Shown: positions 60,669 to 64,000 of the stretch, one piece after another
Numbering within the stretch: position 1 is the first letter of the stretch
Layout: every line of letters begins with the position of its first letter
The notes under the pieces: generated by a model
Told to the model about the DNA's origin: nothing
Seen by the model: the letters and a program-made list of their open reading frames with translations, nothing else
The model's database searches: none
Origin: Pseudomonas prosekii
GTDB taxonomy: Bacteria > Pseudomonadota > Gammaproteobacteria > Pseudomonadales > Pseudomonadaceae
Assembly: GCF_900105155.1 (NCBI RefSeq)
Contig: NZ_LT629762.1
Span: 3,872,501 to 3,936,500, forward strand
Length of the DNA stretch: 64,000 nt
Direction of reading: 5' to 3'
Translations under genes and position numbers: made by a program

Positions 60669-61769
60669 TTAAACGTTGAAGCGGAAGTGCATCACGTCGC
60701 CGTCCTTGACGATGTAATCCTTGCCTTCCAGACGCCATTTGCCTGCTTCTTTGGCACCGGCTTCGCCCTTGTACTGGATGAAGTCGTCGTAGGCGATGAC
60801 TTCAGCGCGGATGAAGCCTTTTTCGAAGTCGGTGTGGATCACGCCAGCGGCTTGTGGTGCGGTGGCACCGACGCGGACGGTCCAGGCGCGGACTTCTTCG
60901 ACGCCGGCGGTGAAGTAGGTCTGCAAGTGCAGCATCTCGTAGCCGGCGCGGATCACGCGGTTCAGGCCAGGTTCTTCGAGGCCCAGGGCTTCGAGGAACA
61001 TGTCTTTCTCTTCGCCGTCTTCCAGTTCGGCGATTTCGGCTTCGATCTTGTTGCAGACCGGAACCACCATGGCGCCTTCTTCTTCGGCGATGGCTTTGAC
61101 GATGTCCAGCAGCGGGTTGTTCTCGAAACCGTCTTCAGCGACGTTGGCGATGTACATGACCGGCTTGGTGGTCAGCAGGTGGAAACCGCGAATCACCGCT
61201 TTGTCGTCGGCGCCCATGGTTTTCATCAGCGTGCGCGCTGGTTTGCCGAGGGTGAAGTGCGCGATCAGTTGCTCGAGCAGGGCTTTCTGGACTACGGCGT
61301 CCTTGTCACCACCCTTGGCGTTGCGCGCGACTTTCTGCAGTTGCTTCTCGCAGCTGTCGAGGTCGGCGAAGATCAATTCCAGGTCGATGATTTCGATGTC
61401 GCGTTTCGGGTCGACGCTGTTGGAGACGTGAATCACGTTCTCGTCTTCGAAGCAGCGGACCACGTGGGCGATGGCATCGGTTTCGCGGATGTTGGCGAGG
61501 AACTTGTTGCCCAGGCCTTCACCTTTCGAGGCGCCAGCAACGAGGCCGGCGATGTCGACGAATTCCATGGTGGTCGGCAGGATGCGCTTTGGATTGACGA
61601 TGGCTGCCAAAGCTTCCAGACGCGCATCCGGCATCGGCACGATCCCGGTGTTCGGCTCGATGGTGCAGAAGGGGAAGTTCTCGGCCGCGATCCCGGATTT
61701 GGTCAGGGCGTTGAACAGAGTGGACTTGCCGACGTTAGGCAGGCCGACGATGCCGCAATTGAATCCCAT
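60669..61769 (-). CDS. ychF: Ribosome-binding ATPase YchF (OLA1 family)
   Basis: A 366-residue Obg-family P-loop protein that prefers ATP. Motifs: G1 [15 protein letters not shown] at residue 7, switch region [18 protein letters not shown], the altered G4 NVAEDG in place of NKXD, and the C-terminal TGS domain ([19 protein letters not shown]). Length is normal. It forms the usual pth-ychF neighbour pair (pth ends 22 bp upstream). Confidence 0.97.
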   Translation of the reverse strand: MGFNCGIVGLPNVGKSTLFNALTKSGIAAENFPFCTIEPNTGIVPMPDARLEALAAIVNPKRILPTTMEFVDIAGLVAGASKGEGLGNKFLANIRETDAIAHVVRCFEDENVIHVSNSVDPKRDIEIIDLELIFADLDSCEKQLQKVARNAKGGDKDAVVQKALLEQLIAHFTLGKPARTLMKTMGADDKAVIRGFHLLTTKPVMYIANVAEDGFENNPLLDIVKAIAEEEGAMVVPVCNKIEAEIAELEDGEEKDMFLEALGLEEPGLNRVIRAGYEMLHLQTYFTAGVEEVRAWTVRVGATAPQAAGVIHTDFEKGFIRAEVIAYDDFIQYKGEAGAKEAGKWRLEGKDYIVKDGDVMHFRFNV

Positions 61770-61791
61770 GGTGTATCCCCTCGGATTAGAG

Positions 61792-62376
61792 TCAGGCCTT
61801 CTGGCTGTGCAGGTTTTTCATCGCGCGGTTCCATTCCCCGGCGAGGATATCCGGCAGCACGCCGAGGGCAAAGTCGATGCTGGCATCGAGTTTTTCCTGT
61901 TCGGCGCGTGGCGCTCGACCCAGGACGAAATTTGAAACCATACTGGCAACGCCCGGGTGGCCAATGCCAAGCCGCAAGCGGTGAAAGGTATTCTGATTGC
62001 CCAGTTGCGCAATGATGTCGCGCAACCCGTTGTGACCGCCATGGCCGCCGCCCTGTTTGAGCTTGGCAACGCCCGGAGGCAAGTCGAGTTCGTCATGCGC
62101 CACGAGGATTTCTTCAGGCGTAATGCGGAAGAAATTAGCGAGTGCCGCGACGGCCTGGCCGCTGCGGTTCATGTACGTGGTGGGAATCAGCAGACGAACA
62201 TCCTGACCCTGATGCGAGTAGCGCCCGGTCAGGCCGAAATATTTACGATCCGCCACAAGGTTTACGCCTTGCGCGTTCGCGATGCGCTCAACAAAAAGGG
62301 CCCCTGCGTTATGCCGGGTCTGTTCGTATTCAGCGCCTGGATTTCCCAGGCCAACGATCAGTTTTATGGCAGTCAC
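61792..62376 (-). CDS. pth: Peptidyl-tRNA hydrolase
   Basis: A 194-residue enzyme that frees tRNA from drop-off peptidyl-tRNA. Catalytic residues are visible: His in [12 protein letters not shown], Asp in [11 protein letters not shown], Asn in TTYMNRSG and GHNGLRD. GTG at 62376 is the start, giving [14 protein letters not shown]; the longer ATG form only adds a charged leader. Gene order rplY-pth-ychF is standard in gammaproteobacteria. Confidence 0.96.
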   Translation of the reverse strand: MTAIKLIVGLGNPGAEYEQTRHNAGALFVERIANAQGVNLVADRKYFGLTGRYSHQGQDVRLLIPTTYMNRSGQAVAALANFFRITPEEILVAHDELDLPPGVAKLKQGGGHGGHNGLRDIIAQLGNQNTFHRLRLGIGHPGVASMVSNFVLGRAPRAEQEKLDASIDFALGVLPDILAGEWNRAMKNLHSQKA

Positions 62377-62545
62377 GATAGGGGCCCTTCCTTGGAGTGG
62401 TGGATAACATCGCCGCAATCAGGGAGTGCGGCGAAAGTGGACGACAAGTGCTCATTTACCATTATGTAAACTCCGCGTTTTCGCCCGCTTTCTCGCTACG
62501 TACTAGTCCGCGATGTTACCGGTCACTCCGGCGAACAGAGTGAAA

Positions 62546-63157
62546 TTACTCTGCTGCGCCTTCTTCTGCTGCTTCGTCTTCTTCTGGAGCAACACGTGGA
62601 GCGTGAACGTTGGCTACTGCCTTGTCGTCACCGTGTGCCAGAGCAACAAACTCAACGCCTTTAGGGGCTTTGAGGTCGGACATGTGGATGATGTCGCCGA
62701 TTTCGGCCTTGGACAGGTCGACTTCGATGAACTCAGGCAGGTCCTTCGGCAGGCAGCTAACTTCGATTTCCGAAGTCACGTGCGAAACTTCGCCGCCTTT
62801 CTTGATCGGAGCTTCTTCGCCGATGAAGTGTACAGGCACGATAGCGGTCAGCTTCTGACCAGCTACAACGCGTACGAAGTCAGCGTGCAGTACGTGGCCT
62901 TTAGCCGGGTGACGCTGCAGAGCCTTGATGATGACGTTCTGCTTTTTGCCGCCGATGTTCAGCTCGATGATGTGGCTGTAAGCCGCGTCGTTTTCGAGCA
63001 GTTTGGCAACTTCTTTAGCCAGCATGCTGATGGATTCAGGGGCTTTTTCGCCACCGTAAACTACAGCAGGTACCAGGCTTGCGAGACGACGCAGGCGGCG
63101 GCTCGCACCTTTCCCCAGGTCGGAACGCACTTCAGCATTCAGAGTAAAATCGTTCAT
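62546..63157 (-). CDS. rplY: 50S ribosomal protein L25 / general stress protein Ctc
   Basis: A 203-residue two-domain L25 (CTC/TL5 type): an N-terminal 5S-rRNA-binding beta-barrel ([20 protein letters not shown], then LVPAVVYGG) and a C-terminal beta domain ([18 protein letters not shown]), ending in an acidic tail ([12 protein letters not shown]). E. coli L25 has only the first domain. The ATG at 63157 follows GGAG. Confidence 0.96.
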   Translation of the reverse strand: MNDFTLNAEVRSDLGKGASRRLRRLASLVPAVVYGGEKAPESISMLAKEVAKLLENDAAYSHIIELNIGGKKQNVIIKALQRHPAKGHVLHADFVRVVAGQKLTAIVPVHFIGEEAPIKKGGEVSHVTSEIEVSCLPKDLPEFIEVDLSKAEIGDIIHMSDLKAPKGVEFVALAHGDDKAVANVHAPRVAPEEDEAAEEGAAE

Positions 63158-63227
63158 GTTGTATCTCCAAAATAACCACATTCGCCCCAGCGGTTGCGAC
63201 CAGCGCTAAAGGCGATATGGGCAAAAA

Positions 63228-63267
63228 AGCCCCGCCCCGACAGGAATGCCGGGGCGGGGCGCTTTTC
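63228..63267. terminator. Terminator between prs and rplY
   Basis: A strong 10-bp G+C stem (GCCCCGCCCC / GGGGCGGGGC) with an A run before it and CTTTT after, just past the prs stop. Confidence 0.88.
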
Positions 63268-63298
63268 GTCAACGAGACATTCGAGAAGGGCAGGGCCC

Positions 63299-64000
63299 TT
63301 AACGGAACATCGCGCTGATCGATTCTTCATTGCTGATGCGGCGAACCGCCTCGGCAACTACCGGCGCGATATCCAGTTGACGGATACGCGAGCAGGCTTG
63401 AGCAGCAGCGGACAACGGGATGGTGTTAGTCACCACCAGTTCGTCCAGCATGGAATTTTCGATGTTTTCGATCGCCCGACCGGACAGCACAGGGTGCGTG
63501 CAGTAAGCGAAAACCTTGGCAGCGCCATGCTCTTTCAGGGCCTTGGCCGCGTGGCACAGAGTGCCGGCGGTATCGACCATGTCATCGACCAGAATACAGG
63601 TACGCCCTTCGACATCACCGATGATATGCATCACTTCAGAGTGATTGGCTTTCTCACGGCGTTTGTCGATGATCCCGAGATCCACGCCCAGGGATTTGGC
63701 AACGGCACGTGCACGCACGACGCCACCAATGTCCGGAGAGACGATCATCAGGTTTTCGAAGCGCTGATCTTCAATGTCATCCACCAATACCGGGGAGCCG
63801 TAGATGTTATCTACCGGAATATCGAAGAAACCCTGGATTTGGTCAGCATGCAAATCAACCGTGAGCACACGATCGATGCCGACTACGGTAAGCATGTCAG
63901 CGACGACTTTCGCGCTGATAGCCACACGTGCGGAACGCGGACGGCGATCCTGACGGGCATAACCAAAGTAAGGAATAACAGCAGTGATACGAGTAGCCGA
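63299..64000 (-). CDS. prs: Ribose-phosphate pyrophosphokinase, 5' end outside the window
   Basis: The C-terminal 233 residues of PRPP synthase, which makes the precursor of nucleotides, His and Trp. The catalytic flexible loop [13 protein letters not shown], the metal-binding [20 protein letters not shown] and the PRPP loop [14 protein letters not shown] are present, and the end ([11 protein letters not shown]) is complete. About 80 N-terminal residues lie past the window edge. Confidence 0.96.
   Translation of the reverse strand, partial: SATRITAVIPYFGYARQDRRPRSARVAISAKVVADMLTVVGIDRVLTVDLHADQIQGFFDIPVDNIYGSPVLVDDIEDQRFENLMIVSPDIGGVVRARAVAKSLGVDLGIIDKRREKANHSEVMHIIGDVEGRTCILVDDMVDTAGTLCHAAKALKEHGAAKVFAYCTHPVLSGRAIENIENSMLDELVVTNTIPLSAAAQACSRIRQLDIAPVVAEAVRRISNEESISAMFR

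Overview
The window reads as chromosome of a Pseudomonas of the fluorescens group. The support is a Pseudomonas-type 23S/5S rRNA end, the Mks condensin operon, the cryptic holD-rimI pair, paired REP palindromes of the GTGGGAGCGAGC...GCTCGC type, and core genes such as rplY/ctc, prs, pth and ychF. All calls were made by reading the sequence; no database search was run.

Layout. 1-2806: 3' part of a 23S rRNA gene, 5S rRNA and the operon terminator. 2908-6473: two half-size PqiA/LetA membrane proteins and a six-MCE-domain periplasmic protein (lipid transport to the outer membrane). 6678-11483 (minus): MksB-MksE-MksF condensin. 11664-12900: the psi subunit of DNA polymerase III and RimI. 13021-25719: mostly ordinary core or accessory genes (beta-carbonic anhydrase, a MntA/HepT toxin-antitoxin pair, an AtoE-type transporter, a BdlA-like chemotaxis protein, flavin reductase, MFS transporter, DdlA, gamma-glutamyltransferase).

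25971-44436 is an 18.4-kb mobile element in the 3' end of a tRNA-Met gene, bounded by a 19-bp direct repeat. It has a P4-like satellite plan, all transcribed away from the integrase: integrase, AlpA, winged-helix and Rha regulators, a string of small overlapping genes, a TOPRIM primase, a DUF927 ATPase, and an iteron-rich likely replication origin. Cargo follows: two tandem lambda gpI-like tail-assembly proteins, a lipoprotein, a lone receiver and a TrkH potassium channel. No capsid, terminase or portal gene is visible. Its distal 6 kb is nearly gene-free but carries more than twenty clusters of 5-9-bp direct repeats spaced about one helical turn apart. The word is the same, or nearly so, within a cluster and differs between clusters; the resident integrase's own putative arm sites look the same.

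44616-55049 returns to chromosome: a chemoreceptor, an Fsr-like MFS pump, a TauE/SafE permease, and a MarR regulator between an AceE-type E1 and a neighbouring set made of a degenerate E1 paralogue and a glutathione transferase, joined by similar palindromes.

55351-60549 is the highlight: a convergent LuxR/LuxI pair followed by a five-gene operon whose enzyme families and order (MppP/RohP-type PLP hydroxylase, DUF6190-like protein, DHDPS-fold lyase, haem-oxygenase-like diiron enzyme, Rieske protein) match the arginine-to-azomycin (2-nitroimidazole) pathway. A perfect 20-bp lux-box-like palindrome lies between luxI and the operon, so the antibiotic is probably under quorum control. The window closes with ychF, pth, rplY/ctc and the 3' part of prs.
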